Assembly (NCBI RefSeq): GCF_002387895.1
Contig: NZ_DGLI01000001.1
Coordinates: forward strand, 135,705 to 199,704
Reading direction: 5' to 3'
Length of the DNA stretch: 64,000 bases
From: Clostridium sp. UBA4548
GTDB lineage: Bacteria; Bacillota; Clostridia; Clostridiales; Clostridiaceae
Positions 15,061-24,904 of this stretch are shown one piece after another. Made by a program: the position numbers and the translations under genes. The notes below the pieces were generated by a model. That model was not told the origin of the DNA. It was given only the letters and a program-made list of their open reading frames with translations, and searched no databases. Each line of letters starts with the position of its first letter. Position 1 is the stretch's first letter.

Positions 15061-15507
15061 AATAAAGCATACTGTTTTCTAAAGTCTTCTGCTGTTCTTA
15101 CTACTGTTTTTTAACCTCCTTATATAATATTATCTATTAAGCATATAGGTTTTATCCTTCTAAAAGTTTGCTTTAAAAGTTAAACTTTAGTCACTTTTTA
15201 ATTCATTTCCTTATTAAATAATGAACAATTTCACTTTGTAGATTTTGTGTACTTTGCATACTTTAACATCTTTTACCACTTTTAAAATTTAAAAGTTATT
15301 TTGCAATTAAAGCATAATAACTCCGTGATTCTATGCTACTATAAACCAAAAATCATATCATAATCACAGGCGGAACACTGCTAACTAAAATCCTAAGGTC
15401 CCACCACCAAACCTGAGTTATAAAAATTAATAATAACCTAGCACTCCCTACAAGTATCGAAAGTAAGGATATGTATATAAATATGATACTGGCTAAATGG
15501 CAAAATA
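15061..15507. other. Gene-free stretch between the IS607 element and rnpB
   Basis: It contains an AT-rich motif near 15212-15240 (TTAAATAATGAACAA followed by CACTTTGTAG) that recurs at 31898 and 53029. A stretch near 15360-15500 could be coding remnants on the minus strand, but it has stops in every consistent frame. No gene is supported. Confidence 0.4.
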
Positions 15508-15541
15508 AAAAACACCAGGTTCTAAAACCTAGTGTTTTCAA
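15508..15541 (-). terminator. Terminator of the RNase P RNA gene
   Basis: On the minus strand, AACACTAGGTT and AACCTGGTGTT pair around a short loop and are followed by a T-rich run. It lies just past the 3' end of rnpB. Confidence 0.85.
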
Positions 15542-15545
15542 TGGA

Positions 15546-15902
15546 ACGAGTAAGTCTGTAAGCCGAGTTCTGTATTAGACAATCATCTATCTAGGCCCAT
15601 TGTTACCAAGTGGGCTCAAGCGATACACCCGGAGACGGGACGGGCAGCCCCTATATGTCTCCCTATTGATCTTGCTCCAGATGGGGTTTACATAGCCGCA
15701 AAGTCGCCAGTGCGCTGGTGAGCTCTTACCTCGCCTTTCCACCCTTACCAGTACATGATAAATCATGCCTTTGGCGGTATCTCTCTGTTGCACTTTCCTT
15801 AGAGTCGCCTCCACTGGGAGTTACCCAGCACCCTGCCCTATGGAGCTCGGACTTTCCTCTCCTGAAGTTTCCTTCAGCAGCGATTGTCTGGCTTACTCGC
15901 AA
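15546..15902 (-). ncRNA. rnpB: RNase P RNA
   Basis: Read on the minus strand, the gene opens with GCGAGTAAG and closes with CTTACTCG, which pair as helix P1. The universal GAGGAAAGTCCGAGCTCC block lies near 15850-15867, GGTAACTCCCAGTGGAGGCG follows near 15810-15830, then the AGGAAAGTGCAACAGAGAG block. The distal conserved ACAGAACTCGGCTTACAGAC block lies near 15555-15575. These are hallmarks of bacterial RNase P RNA, the catalytic subunit that trims tRNA 5' ends. Ends are approximate to a few bases. Confidence 0.97.
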
Positions 15903-15944
15903 AAACTATATTATCACATATGCTTTTAAAATGCAAATAGTATT

Positions 15945-16754
15945 TTATGCTAAGTTATAGGGGTCAAAGGTACTTGTTGAAATTATTACCTTATTATTAT
16001 GCCCCATATCCTTTAATATATTGTTTAACTTTTTACCAATGACCTTCATTGGTGGCCATTCTGTAATAAAATGTCCTGCATCGATAATTGCAATATCCTC
16101 TTCTCTCATATCACTGACATGATGGTACCTAGTATCCCCTGTGATAATGCAGTCACAAGCTTTTTTTCTTACAAGGCTAAAATAATCCTCACCACTGCCA
16201 TTAACTACTGCAATTGTGTTAATTTCCTTGTTGCCATCACCTACGAATCTTACAAAAGGAGCATTATATTTTTCTTTAACTCTATTACATAGTTCTAAAA
16301 GAGTAATAGGAGTGTTAACCTTCACTATTCTTCCAACACCGTTATTGTTGTTATCAAAGGCTTTGTTTACATCTAATACTCTGAAGTTATCGTATCCTAG
16401 TAGCTCAGTTGCTATATGATTTAACCCTTCAGCAGCGGAATCTAAGTTAGTGTGGCTAGAATATACATTTATTTTATTTTCTATAAGCTTAATAAGCTTT
16501 CTTCCAAGTAAAGTGTCTGTTGTTATAGTTTTAGGCTTTATAAATAATATTGGATGATGAGTTAGTATAAGATTACAACCCTTTTCTATAGCTTCTTCTA
16601 TGACTTCAAAGGTTACATCTAATGCCACTAATATTTTATTTATTTCTGCATTTCTATTTCCAACCATCAAACCTACGTTATCATAGCTCTCTGCTAAGGT
16701 TGGTGGTGCCATAGTTTCCATGACTTTAATTACATCCTCTACCTTTAAAAACAC
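15945..16754 (-). CDS. Nif3-like dinuclear metal centre protein
   Basis: This is a 269-residue protein of the Nif3/YqfO family in the short form, without the extra PII-like insert. Conserved motifs are N-V-G-L-M-V-G near 26, L-I-L-T-H-H-P near 62 (metal-binding His pair), Y-S-S-H-T-N-L-D near 97, and I-D-A-G-H-F-x-T-E-W near 225. Family members form hexameric rings with a two-metal site; their reaction is unsettled. GTG is the start and overlaps the trmK stop by 10 bp, the usual pairing after the rpoD region in Firmicutes. Confidence 0.92.
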   Translation of the reverse strand: MFLKVEDVIKVMETMAPPTLAESYDNVGLMVGNRNAEINKILVALDVTFEVIEEAIEKGCNLILTHHPILFIKPKTITTDTLLGRKLIKLIENKINVYSSHTNLDSAAEGLNHIATELLGYDNFRVLDVNKAFDNNNNGVGRIVKVNTPITLLELCNRVKEKYNAPFVRFVGDGNKEINTIAVVNGSGEDYFSLVRKKACDCIITGDTRYHHVSDMREEDIAIIDAGHFITEWPPMKVIGKKLNNILKDMGHNNKVIISTSTFDPYNLA

Positions 16755-17443
16755 TGCAAAAACTCCTTTAATCTGTTTATTATTGTTTCTAATTCCTCTT
16801 TACGCTTTTTTGCTAGCTCTGTTTCTTCTGTTAAATTCTCATAAACTCTAATATACTTCCCTAGTTTAAACTGGAGATACTCCTTAAATAAAGGCTCTCT
16901 TTTGTTAAGAAGTATTTCACTTACTTCGTAATATATGGGGTCAATTTCTTTTTTATTATTGTCATATTTTATCTTCATTATTTCATAGTACTTTTCTTCA
17001 TCTTTTACGATGGTTTCATCAATAATAGTATATCCACTATTATAAACATATTCTCTTAATACCTCTGGGTTTTGTACTGGTTGAACAACAACATAATTTA
17101 AGGCCCTAAAAACTTTCTTACTGTCCTCTAGAATGTCCCTAATTAAATTCCCACCCATACCTGCAATTACTGCTGCTTCAACTTCCTTAGGCTTAACTGT
17201 AGTTAACCCTCCCCCTAATCTAGCAGCAATTTTATTTCCCAGATTATAATTTTCAATATTTTTTTTCGCCTTTTCCACGGGACCTTTATTTATATCACTG
17301 GCTATAGCAAAGTCTATAATATCGTTTTTAACTAAGTATATGGGAATATATCCGTGATCTGTTCCCACATCAACTATACTATTTACATTATTTATTAATT
17401 CACTTATAGCTTTTAATCTTTCGCTTAGAACCATATCTCTCAC
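16745..17443 (-). CDS. trmK: tRNA (adenine(22)-N1)-methyltransferase
   Basis: This 232-residue Rossmann-fold methyltransferase has the SAM motif V-D-V-G-T-D-H-G-Y-I-P near residue 25, the A-S-D-I-N motif near 49, and the family motif V-I-A-G-M-G-G near 92. These match TrmK (YqfN), which makes m1A22 in tRNA. The C-terminal ~60 residues are charged and helical, as in the family. The start is GTG at 17443; an ATG three codons later is possible. It is coupled to the downstream nif3-like gene. Confidence 0.92.
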   Translation of the reverse strand: MRDMVLSERLKAISELINNVNSIVDVGTDHGYIPIYLVKNDIIDFAIASDINKGPVEKAKKNIENYNLGNKIAARLGGGLTTVKPKEVEAAVIAGMGGNLIRDILEDSKKVFRALNYVVVQPVQNPEVLREYVYNSGYTIIDETIVKDEEKYYEIMKIKYDNNKKEIDPIYYEVSEILLNKREPLFKEYLQFKLGKYIRVYENLTEETELAKKRKEELETIINRLKEFLQCF

Positions 17444-17748
17444 TTTATTTATGTACTCCTTATAAATTTAAACTAGCCCTAATAATTATATTAGGGCAAG
17501 TCAATATTTTATTTAATTTACTTTTAAATTTTTTCGCTTTAAATTCCCAACAAGGTGCTTATGACAGGTAACTTTGGAAGAATATTCAACTTAAACAAAG
17601 GTAATTTATTACATGAAAGTTCACTTTTTAGCCAAGGATTCATGCTTTAAACTCGTTTAAGCACTTATTAGCACAAGTGAATTCTCCCTCCAAAATGTGG
17701 ACTAAGACTTTCTTATTCTTAAGTTTATCTTCTGTGATGCCCTAGGAT
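17444..17748. other. Gene-free stretch upstream of trmK
   Basis: This is AT-rich sequence with degenerate repeat-like blocks. One of them, TTTAGCCAAGGATTCATG near 17628, resembles AAGCCAAGGACTAATCATT near 53889. No coding frame, tRNA or clear terminator is visible. Confidence 0.4.
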
Positions 17749-18636
17749 TTAAATTGCACTTGTAATAATTTTCACTTGTAGAATTAAAAATATTACCGAT
17801 ACTAACAATGCAATGTATAGATACCTATAAGCAGTCTTTCTGTCATATTTTGCACAAAAATATGCTGCATAATACATACAAAATAATATTGCTGCATTTA
17901 ATGCTCCATAAATCATTTGTGTAGAAACAAACTGTTTATCTGTTCCCATTGTAATTGGCTTAAAGGTTGCATCAAAAGTTAATGGCATTATATTTGGCAA
18001 TCTATGAGTTAGATAATTAACTAATGGATTTAAGGTCATTACTATTATCACTGCACTTGTTAAAAATAATAGCTTTTTAAACTTTTTATCCTTATATAAT
18101 TTATTTGGTTTATTAAATTTTACTTCCCACTGTATTTTAAAAATGTTATGTTTGTTTAATAGTTCTTCAAAAACTTCTGCTTCCTTAGGTGATATGGCAT
18201 AATTTATCTCTTCTGTTCTTAAGTAAATCACCGATGTGTTATTAGTTACAAACATTCTTGTTGTACCTAAAGTCTTAACCACACTACGACCTAGGGCAAA
18301 TCTATTTGAAGCAATTCCAGAAAGTTTAATTCCTTTAATTTTCCCTGATATTATAGTGTATCCCTTTATATCTGAAAGGGGTATTATTACTTTCTTTAAA
18401 TTTCCTATTCCTGTTATTTGTAGTTCATCTTCTGTAATTACATATTTAACAGTAGCCCATAAAAAAATGTGGTATAAGTAAAAAACATTACACGCAATTA
18501 ATAGTGCTCTAAGTAAGTTTAGCACTGTATAAGACCCTGTGTTGTACATTAAAAGCAATAGCAAAATATTATACATTACTGCTAATAAAACTGAATTTAC
18601 TATTTCAAAGCTTTTTATACCTCTAAATACTCTCAT
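17749..18636 (-). CDS. Membrane protein with a bacterial PH-like domain
   Basis: This is a 295-residue protein. Two membrane helices lie near residues 12-60. A beta-rich cytoplasmic segment (~65-160; V-I-T-E-D-E-L-Q-I-T-G near 69 and Y-A-I-S-P-K-E near 146) has the look of bacterial PH domains. Three more membrane helices follow in ~188-292. The AAGGTGGTGAAAGC site before the ATG is good. No function is recognised. It lies between rpoD and trmK, separated from both by more than 200 bp, so it is probably its own unit. Confidence 0.7.
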   Translation of the reverse strand: MRVFRGIKSFEIVNSVLLAVMYNILLLLLMYNTGSYTVLNLLRALLIACNVFYLYHIFLWATVKYVITEDELQITGIGNLKKVIIPLSDIKGYTIISGKIKGIKLSGIASNRFALGRSVVKTLGTTRMFVTNNTSVIYLRTEEINYAISPKEAEVFEELLNKHNIFKIQWEVKFNKPNKLYKDKKFKKLLFLTSAVIIVMTLNPLVNYLTHRLPNIMPLTFDATFKPITMGTDKQFVSTQMIYGALNAAILFCMYYAAYFCAKYDRKTAYRYLYIALLVSVIFLILQVKIITSAI

Positions 18637-18777
18637 GCTTTCACCACCTTATGGAAATTATAGCACAAAAGCTCTTCTGGGTAAATTGTTAAATTGATAT
18701 AAAGCTTGTTTACCTTAATTTTATTAACTTTATTAACTAAAATTTTAATTTTAAGCTTAATAATACCTATGAAAAAT

Positions 18778-18814
18778 TAAAACACCCCAATATTTTTAAA
18801 TATAGGGATGTTTT
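18778..18814 (-). terminator. Terminator of the dnaG-rpoD operon
   Basis: AAAACATCCCTATATTT and AATATTGGGGTGTTTT pair on the minus strand about 45 bp past the rpoD stop codon, with a T-rich end. Confidence 0.75.
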
Positions 18815-18859
18815 AATTCATTTATATTCACATCTATATTGATATTTAGTTAAGTTTTA

Positions 18860-19966
18860 TTAATCTAAATAATCTTTTAATTTCTTACTTCTGCTTGGAT
18901 GTCTTAATTTTCTTAAGGCTTTAGCTTCTATTTGTCTTATTCTCTCTCTTGTAACATTAAACTCTTTACCTACTTCTTCGAGAGTTCTTGCTCTACCGTC
19001 ATCAAGTCCGAATCTAAGTCTTAACACTTTTTCTTCTCTTGGAGTTAATGTGCGTAATTGACTAATTAATTGTTCTTTTAACATTGTGAAGGCTGCTGCT
19101 TCAGCTGGTGCTGGAGCATCGTCATCTGGAATAAAATCACCTAAATGGCTATCTTCCTCTTCACCTATTGGAGTTTCTAGAGATACTGGTTCTTGAGCAA
19201 TTTTCATTATTTCTCGAACTTTATCTACAGACATATCCATGTGTTTTGCTACTTCTTCTGGTAATGGTTCACGTCCTAGTTCTTGAAGTAACTGCCTTGA
19301 AACTCTAATTAATTTGTTTATGGTTTCTACCATGTGTACAGGTATTCTTATAGTTCTTGCTTGGTCTGCAATAGCTCTAGTTATCGCCTGTCTTATCCAC
19401 CAAGTAGCATAGGTACTGAATTTAAAACCTTTTCTGTAATCAAATTTCTCTACGGCTTTTATTAGACCTAAGTTTCCCTCTTGGATTAAGTCAAGGAATA
19501 GCATTCCTCTTCCTACATATCTTTTAGCAATACTTACAACAAGTCTCAAGTTTGCCTCTGCTAATTTTTTCTTAGCGTATGCATCTCCTTCTTCAATCTT
19601 CTGAGCTAACTCCATCTCTTCCTCAGAGGAAAGTAGAGGTACTTTTCCTATTTCTTTTAAATACATTCTTACAGGGTCATCTATAGCTATACCTTCTGGT
19701 ATTGAAATGTCTATTTCTTCTTCTTCTTGAACATCTCCTACTACATCAATATCCATTGATTCAAGAACTTCGTAGATTTTCTCTATTTGCTCTGGGCTTA
19801 AATCTACATCCTCTAGTTCATCCATTATTTCTTTATATGTTAGAGAGCCTTTTTTCTTTCCCTTTTCAATTAGGGTTTTAACTATTGTTACTTTTGTATT
19901 TTTATCTTTCATATCTTTCGAGTCTTTTATTTCTTTTATGTCTTTTATGTCTTTTTCGTCTTTCAT
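18860..19966 (-). CDS. rpoD: Primary RNA polymerase sigma factor RpoD (sigma-A)
   Basis: This is a 368-residue sigma factor; ATG 19966 follows AGGAGG by seven bases. Region 1.2 begins I-D-D-P-V-R-M-Y-L-K-E-I-G near residue 95. Region 2 has G-N-L-G-L-I-K-A-V-E-K-F-D and F-S-T-Y-A-T-W-W-I-R-Q-A-I-T-R near 165-190. Region 4.2 carries the R-E-R-I-R-Q-I-E-A-K-A-L recognition helix near 340. The N-terminus has an odd low-complexity stretch of K-D-x-K units (residues ~3-24) encoded by imperfect 9-bp tandem repeats. It is transcribed after dnaG with 22 bp between them. Confidence 0.98.
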   Translation of the reverse strand: MKDEKDIKDIKEIKDSKDMKDKNTKVTIVKTLIEKGKKKGSLTYKEIMDELEDVDLSPEQIEKIYEVLESMDIDVVGDVQEEEEIDISIPEGIAIDDPVRMYLKEIGKVPLLSSEEEMELAQKIEEGDAYAKKKLAEANLRLVVSIAKRYVGRGMLFLDLIQEGNLGLIKAVEKFDYRKGFKFSTYATWWIRQAITRAIADQARTIRIPVHMVETINKLIRVSRQLLQELGREPLPEEVAKHMDMSVDKVREIMKIAQEPVSLETPIGEEEDSHLGDFIPDDDAPAPAEAAAFTMLKEQLISQLRTLTPREEKVLRLRFGLDDGRARTLEEVGKEFNVTRERIRQIEAKALRKLRHPSRSKKLKDYLD

Positions 19967-19988
19967 CACATTACCTCCTTTCTAAGGT

Positions 19989-21758
19989 TTATACGTTACT
20001 TATTTCCTTTTGTATAGTTATCAGTTGTTGCGCCAAATCCATAGATTCCTCTACTAACCCTTTGGACTCACATATCCTAATTTTGCTCATAATCTCTTTC
20101 TTCGACTCCTCTAACTTAAATTTTTTAATCTCTCTGATACAATCATGAATCATTCTCTCCACATCGTATTCGCCTAATTTAACTTGGAGTTCTTGTATAT
20201 TTATCCATTCTTTTGTGCATTCACTATCTTCTGCACATTTTGTATCGATTTTAGAATTTCTTTCATCATCAGGCAAGTGATGATAATTTACTATTAAGTC
20301 ATAAATCGTTCTATGACTTTCTACAATAAAATTTTCTCTATTTATTAAGTTTGTAATAATCTTTAAAAATTCCTTATCCTTGAGCATAAGCTTCAAAAGT
20401 GTTCTTTCACCTTTCACATAAGCAGGCTCTAAATATAATTTTTGCCCAAAATCTACATTAATATTAGTTTTTTCTTCATTTTTTGAAGTTTTTTTGTTAA
20501 TATCTCTTATTGTCTCCAAAATAGACTCTTCACTTACTCCAGCTTTTTGAGCAACTTGTTTTACATACACCTCTCTCTCAATAGGTTGAAGTGTTGCAAG
20601 TATATTTGCTATGTTGTTCACGTATTTTATTATCATTTCTTTATTCAAGAAATTTATTCCATCTTCTGCTTTTTTTAGTCTATAATCAATAAGAGGTAGT
20701 GCATTATTTACAAGCTTTAAAAAGGCTTCTTTTCCATTAGCTTTAATATACTCATCAGGATCCTTACCTTGTGGTACTTGTAATACCTTTATATCAAAGT
20801 TCTCTTTTTTCAAGATTTCAAGCCCTCTTAAAGTTGCATTTTGCCCTGCAACGTCTGCATCAAAGGAAATTATCACCTTATCCACATATCTTTTTAAAAG
20901 CTTAGCTTGATATTCTGTTAAAGCAGTTCCTAAGGTTGCTACCACATTAGTTATTCCATGTTGATGAAGGGATATACAGTCCATATAGCCTTCTACTATT
21001 ATTACTGTTCTATCCATATTAGTCTTAATTGCAAAATTTAATCCATAGAGGTGTATTCCTTTTCTAAATAAGGGGGTTTCTGGTGAATTTAAATATTTAG
21101 GTTTAGAGTCATCTAAAACTCTCCCTCCAAAACCAATAACCTTACCGTTATAATCAAAAACAGGGAAAATCACCCTATTTCTGAATCTATCGTATATTGA
21201 CCCCTTGGGACTTTTTACTACAAGTCCTAGATTAAGCAATTCTTCCTCTTTAACACCCTTGGCTTTTAAATAATTTCTAAGGTTATGCCAACCATCAAAG
21301 GCAAAGCCAATTCCGAACTTCTTTAAAGTTGAATCATTAATACCTCTATTTTTAAAATATGAATAGGCCTTTTCATCTTTCCTTAAGTTATTATAAAAGA
21401 ATCTTGCTGCTTCTACATTTATATTGTACATTTTGTCAAATTTAGCTCGCTCTATTTTTTTATCGTTATTTTCCTCAATGTCAATTCCTATTCTTTCAGC
21501 AAGAACTTTTACAGCTTCTGGGAAGGTTACATTCTTTGTTTTCATAACAAAACTTATGACATTTCCAGCCTCTCCGCATCCAAAACATTTGTAAATTTGT
21601 TTATCTCTTGATACAGTAAAGGAAGGTGTTTTTTCATGATGAAAAGGACACACGCCGATATAGTTTCTTCCTGTATGCTTTAATCTCACTACATCTGAAA
21701 CCACATCTATTATGTCATTTTGTTCTTTTACCTTTTGTATGACTTCTTCTGAAAACAC
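19989..21758 (-). CDS. dnaG: DNA primase
   Basis: This is a 589-residue primase of normal length. The N-terminal zinc domain (~residues 35-65) has C-P-F-H-H-E-K-T-P-S-F and C-F-G-C-G. The RNA polymerase domain carries the Toprim motifs V-E-G-Y-M-D near 260 and F-D-A-D-x-A-G near 300. The C-terminal helicase-binding part is diverged, as usual. The start is GTG, with AGGTGA about nine bases upstream. DnaG makes the RNA primers for replication. The dnaG-rpoD order is the conserved macromolecular synthesis arrangement. Confidence 0.97.
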   Translation of the reverse strand: MFSEEVIQKVKEQNDIIDVVSDVVRLKHTGRNYIGVCPFHHEKTPSFTVSRDKQIYKCFGCGEAGNVISFVMKTKNVTFPEAVKVLAERIGIDIEENNDKKIERAKFDKMYNINVEAARFFYNNLRKDEKAYSYFKNRGINDSTLKKFGIGFAFDGWHNLRNYLKAKGVKEEELLNLGLVVKSPKGSIYDRFRNRVIFPVFDYNGKVIGFGGRVLDDSKPKYLNSPETPLFRKGIHLYGLNFAIKTNMDRTVIIVEGYMDCISLHQHGITNVVATLGTALTEYQAKLLKRYVDKVIISFDADVAGQNATLRGLEILKKENFDIKVLQVPQGKDPDEYIKANGKEAFLKLVNNALPLIDYRLKKAEDGINFLNKEMIIKYVNNIANILATLQPIEREVYVKQVAQKAGVSEESILETIRDINKKTSKNEEKTNINVDFGQKLYLEPAYVKGERTLLKLMLKDKEFLKIITNLINRENFIVESHRTIYDLIVNYHHLPDDERNSKIDTKCAEDSECTKEWINIQELQVKLGEYDVERMIHDCIREIKKFKLEESKKEIMSKIRICESKGLVEESMDLAQQLITIQKEISNV

Positions 21759-22082
21759 TTAACGATTTCACCTGCCTATAAAGTCCATACCTTTTCAATT
21801 TCGACAAAAAGTCTTATATTCCTTCTTTTGTTTGAACTTTTTTTATTTTTTTGTAGTAATTGCTATTATTATATTCTGTACAAAGTGCCGTTTTCCTTCA
21901 AAAAATTAAATTTTTAATAAATAATATATGGTTTTTAATAAATATGCATGCATTTAGTTACTAATAAGCTTACAATGCAACAACTTTTCTATTAATATTC
22001 CCTTAAACTATCTATAAGATAACCATTTCTCAAAACCTTATAATTAAAATCTATATAAATGAGCCTTACTAATGGCCATTAT
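21759..22082. other. Gene-free stretch between dgt and dnaG
   Basis: This 324-bp AT-rich sequence presumably includes the dnaG-rpoD promoter, but no pair of boxes stands out with good spacing. No repeats or coding frames were seen. Confidence 0.4.
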
Positions 22083-23099
22083 TTATCTTGGTAAATATAT
22101 GTCATCAAATAAACTTAAGCAAAATTCATCACTCATTCCAGCAATGTAATCCCCAACACCTTGGGATAATCCTTCTTCCTTTGCAATTTCTCCATAAAAC
22201 TTTGGAAGTTTCTCTGGGTGATTATAAAAGTACTTATACACATGAGTTAGAACAAATTTCGCCTTATCTCTTTCCACTTTTAAAATATCTCCGTTATATA
22301 CATTTTTAAACATAAAATTCCTAAGACCGCTTAATGACTTTTCTATTTCACTAGATAAGGAAACTGAAGGGTTATAGTTTTTTATATTAGTAATTGTATT
22401 ATATATACAGTCTTTCACTAGAGTATCAATTCTATCTCCATGACTTTTTCCAAGAGAACTTATATATTCTGCTGGTATTTCCCTTTCACTTAATAGTCCA
22501 GCTCTTATAGAATCATCTATATCATGGTTAACATAAGCAATCTTATCACTATACTTTACTATCTGCCCTTCTAAGGTGTAGGATCTTTTAGCTGAAGTTG
22601 AAAATCCGCTATGATATAAAATACCATCTAATACTTCCTCAGTGAGGTTCAATCCTTTACCGTTTTTCTCAAGTCTAGTTAATACCCTAACACTGTGTTC
22701 ATTGTGTTTGAAGCCTTGTGGTAACAGCTCATTTAAAACCTCTTCTCCATTATGAGCAAAGGCTACATGTCCAATATCGTGTCCTAGGGCAATAGCTTCA
22801 ATTAAATCTTCATTAAGACCTATGCCTCTACCTATAGTTCTTGCAATTTGAGCAACCTCTAGAGTATGGGTAAGTCTTGTTCTATAATGATCATTCCAAG
22901 TCTTGATATAAACTTGAGTTTTCATCTTAAGTCTTCTAAAGGATTTGCAATGTATTATTCTATCTCTATCTACCATATAACAAGTTCTTATATCATCTTT
23001 ATTTTCTTCGACTTTTCTTCCTTTTGAATAAAATGAATATGCTGCCTCTGGTATTAATGTGTTTTTCTCAACACTTTCTATTCTTTCTCTAATATTCAC
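22083..23099 (-). CDS. dGTPase-like HD phosphohydrolase
   Basis: This is a 338-residue protein of the deoxyguanosinetriphosphate triphosphohydrolase-like family. The HD-domain metal ligands are visible as R-L-T-H-T-L-E-V near residue 75, A-L-G-H-D-I-G-H near 104, and a C-terminal Y-S-D-K-I-A-Y-V-N-H-D-I near 188. Family members hydrolyse dNTPs to nucleoside and triphosphate. The start is GTG behind a GGAGG site. The gene commonly sits just upstream of dnaG in clostridia, as here. Confidence 0.92.
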   Translation of the reverse strand: MNIRERIESVEKNTLIPEAAYSFYSKGRKVEENKDDIRTCYMVDRDRIIHCKSFRRLKMKTQVYIKTWNDHYRTRLTHTLEVAQIARTIGRGIGLNEDLIEAIALGHDIGHVAFAHNGEEVLNELLPQGFKHNEHSVRVLTRLEKNGKGLNLTEEVLDGILYHSGFSTSAKRSYTLEGQIVKYSDKIAYVNHDIDDSIRAGLLSEREIPAEYISSLGKSHGDRIDTLVKDCIYNTITNIKNYNPSVSLSSEIEKSLSGLRNFMFKNVYNGDILKVERDKAKFVLTHVYKYFYNHPEKLPKFYGEIAKEEGLSQGVGDYIAGMSDEFCLSLFDDIYLPR

Positions 23100-23136
23100 A
23101 AAAACTCCTCCATAAAACTATATATATTTTCTAATA

Positions 23137-23209
23137 TATATAGAATGCAATAAAGATACTACTTAAGTATACCTAATTCTATTTTGCATTCTCTTTTGTA
23201 TAAGTTGCT
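23137..23209. repeat. Palindromic intergenic repeat, family 2
   Basis: TATATAGAATGCAATAAAG at the left is mirrored by TTTTGCATTCTCTTTTGTATA at the right, forming a hairpin of about 73 bp, followed by AAGTTGCT. A related copy lies at 28558-28628. It is located just upstream of dgt. Confidence 0.6.
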
Positions 23210-23378
23210 CAAAATTATCTTACAATGAAGAAATAATATTTCAACTTACATATATTCTTACTTAAAAATGTAATATTTGTTACTACTTTAATAATATACT
23301 TGTATTATAAATAATATTATTACGATTAACTAAGTTTTTATAAAATTGAAGCTTAATTTTTATCATTTAACACTAGCT

Positions 23379-23528
23379 CTTTAACAACATTTTTGAAGCT
23401 TCAAGTCTGTCTTCTTCTTTAAGAAGCTGCTGATTGGCCTTGCGGTGCTCAGCTTATGTAAACTACTTTTATGACGGTCCAAATATGCTTTCAAAGTGGT
23501 TCCACAAAATAAACCTGTTCATAATTTA
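23379..23528 (-). repeat. Dispersed intergenic repeat, family 3, inverted copy
   Basis: Read on the minus strand, this 150-bp segment matches 53029-53214 in blocks: AGTTTACATAAGCT, TCAGCAGC, CAGACTTGAAGCTTC, and the ATTTTGT motif near its start. Together with family 2 it fills most of the 598-bp gap between dgt and the CotS-type gene. Confidence 0.6.
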
Positions 23529-23697
23529 ATATAATTGATTTTAATATTCTAGTGATTTTATTAAGCATATCTTTTATTAATTTATAATAGTTATCCTAGT
23601 GAATTTATGAATGAATGTTCCTTATTTATCTTTAGGGCGCTTTTTTAATGTAGAAATAATATTCTAGTACTGAAAATATTTTTTAAGGGGTGTTGTT

Positions 23698-24762
23698 ATG
23701 ACTAGTATTGCTAAAAACAAAAACAATATAGAATTATTATCTGAAAAAAATGTAAAAAAATACGTATTACCCTATTATGGTTTACATAATGCTGAGGTCT
23801 ATCAAGTGAAATTAAAGGATACTGACAAGCAAAGAGCAGTATATAGGGTATCTTATAAGGATAAAGAATACTGTCTTAAAAAAGTTTATTTCCCCCTCGA
23901 AGAACTTTTATTTGTTTACTCAGCTGTGGAATGGTTATATAGGTATGAAATCAATGTTCCTAGAATTTTATCCACCTTAAATCACAGTAGATATGTTAAT
24001 TATGAAAATATGCTTTTCATTTTAACGCCTTGGATTGATGGTGATAAATGCGATTTTGATTCTATAAAACATGTACTTTTAACTAGCGGCAACCTTGGTA
24101 AAATTCATAAAGTTTCTCAAAATTTCAAACCAATCCTAGGTAGTTCAGAGAAAATCGGTTGTAATAACTCTCATAATTCATTAAATAAACATTATAACAA
24201 TTTAATGACCTATTCAAATTTAGCTTTTAAACATAACGACAAGTTTTCTAGAATTTTTTTAGATAACATTGAAACAAGTCTTTTATTAGCTAAAACTTCT
24301 AATAATATTTCTAGCTCTATAAACCTTAATAACTTATCAAAGTCTCTTTGCCATAATGATTATGTTAGCAAAAATATTATTGTAGATAAAAATGACATTT
24401 GGGTTATAGATTTTGATAAATGTAAATATGACTTCTGTGCTCTTGATATTTCCTATTGCTTAAGAAGACTTCTAAGGCGTGATGGAACAAAGTGGAACGT
24501 GGAATTAACTATAACTTTCTTAAATGAATATGAAAAACACAATGAACTGACAATAGACGACTACAAGTATATTTTATCTTATTTAGCCTTTCCTCAGAAA
24601 TACTGGAAAATTTCTAGAGATTACTTTGCAAATATTTCAAAGTGTAATAAAAAGGCCTTTATATCTTTAATTGAAAAAGTTGTAGCTCAACATGAAGACC
24701 AGCTTAATTTTGTTCGCAAGTTTACAGAGTACATTGAGTTTAAATTTGGTGAAACTCTATAA
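23698..24762 (+). CDS. CotS-family spore coat / kinase-fold protein
   Basis: This is a 354-residue protein with an aminoglycoside-phosphotransferase-like fold. The phosphotransfer-type loop L-C-H-N-D-Y-V-S-K-N lies near residue 220 and the metal-binding V-I-D-F-D-K-C near 240. An N-lobe segment (Y-C-L-K-K-V, residues ~59-64) may hold the ATP lysine. CotS-family proteins are found in the coat of spores; their activity is unknown. AAGGGGTG precedes the ATG. It is an isolated plus-strand gene in a minus-strand region, ended by a hairpin at 24780. Confidence 0.8.
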   Translation: MTSIAKNKNNIELLSEKNVKKYVLPYYGLHNAEVYQVKLKDTDKQRAVYRVSYKDKEYCLKKVYFPLEELLFVYSAVEWLYRYEINVPRILSTLNHSRYVNYENMLFILTPWIDGDKCDFDSIKHVLLTSGNLGKIHKVSQNFKPILGSSEKIGCNNSHNSLNKHYNNLMTYSNLAFKHNDKFSRIFLDNIETSLLLAKTSNNISSSINLNNLSKSLCHNDYVSKNIIVDKNDIWVIDFDKCKYDFCALDISYCLRRLLRRDGTKWNVELTITFLNEYEKHNELTIDDYKYILSYLAFPQKYWKISRDYFANISKCNKKAFISLIEKVVAQHEDQLNFVRKFTEYIEFKFGETL

Positions 24763-24779
24763 ATAACATATAAAAATAT

Positions 24780-24807
24780 AGGAGTTGACTATTTAAAGCC
24801 AACTCCT
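24780..24807. terminator. Hairpin terminator after the CotS-type gene
   Basis: AGGAGTTG and CAACTCCT pair with short inner pairing and an AT-rich loop. It lies between the convergent CotS-type gene and ppdK. Confidence 0.65.
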
Positions 24808-24904
24808 TATTCTTGTATTTAAAACCTTAAGTCTTACATAAGTGAATTTAAACTCACCTTGAGAATAAACTTAGAAATTAACAACATCCATTATATGAAT
24901 ATTA

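Noticed and set aside
15353..15541. 62-codon minus-strand frame next to rnpB
   Set aside because: Its start lies in the rnpB terminator, it has no ribosome binding site, and its composition (Trp/Leu/Ile-rich) looks like chance translation.
15587..15960. Frames of 75 and 80 codons on both strands
   Set aside because: They lie within RNase P RNA and are explained by its GC-rich structured sequence.
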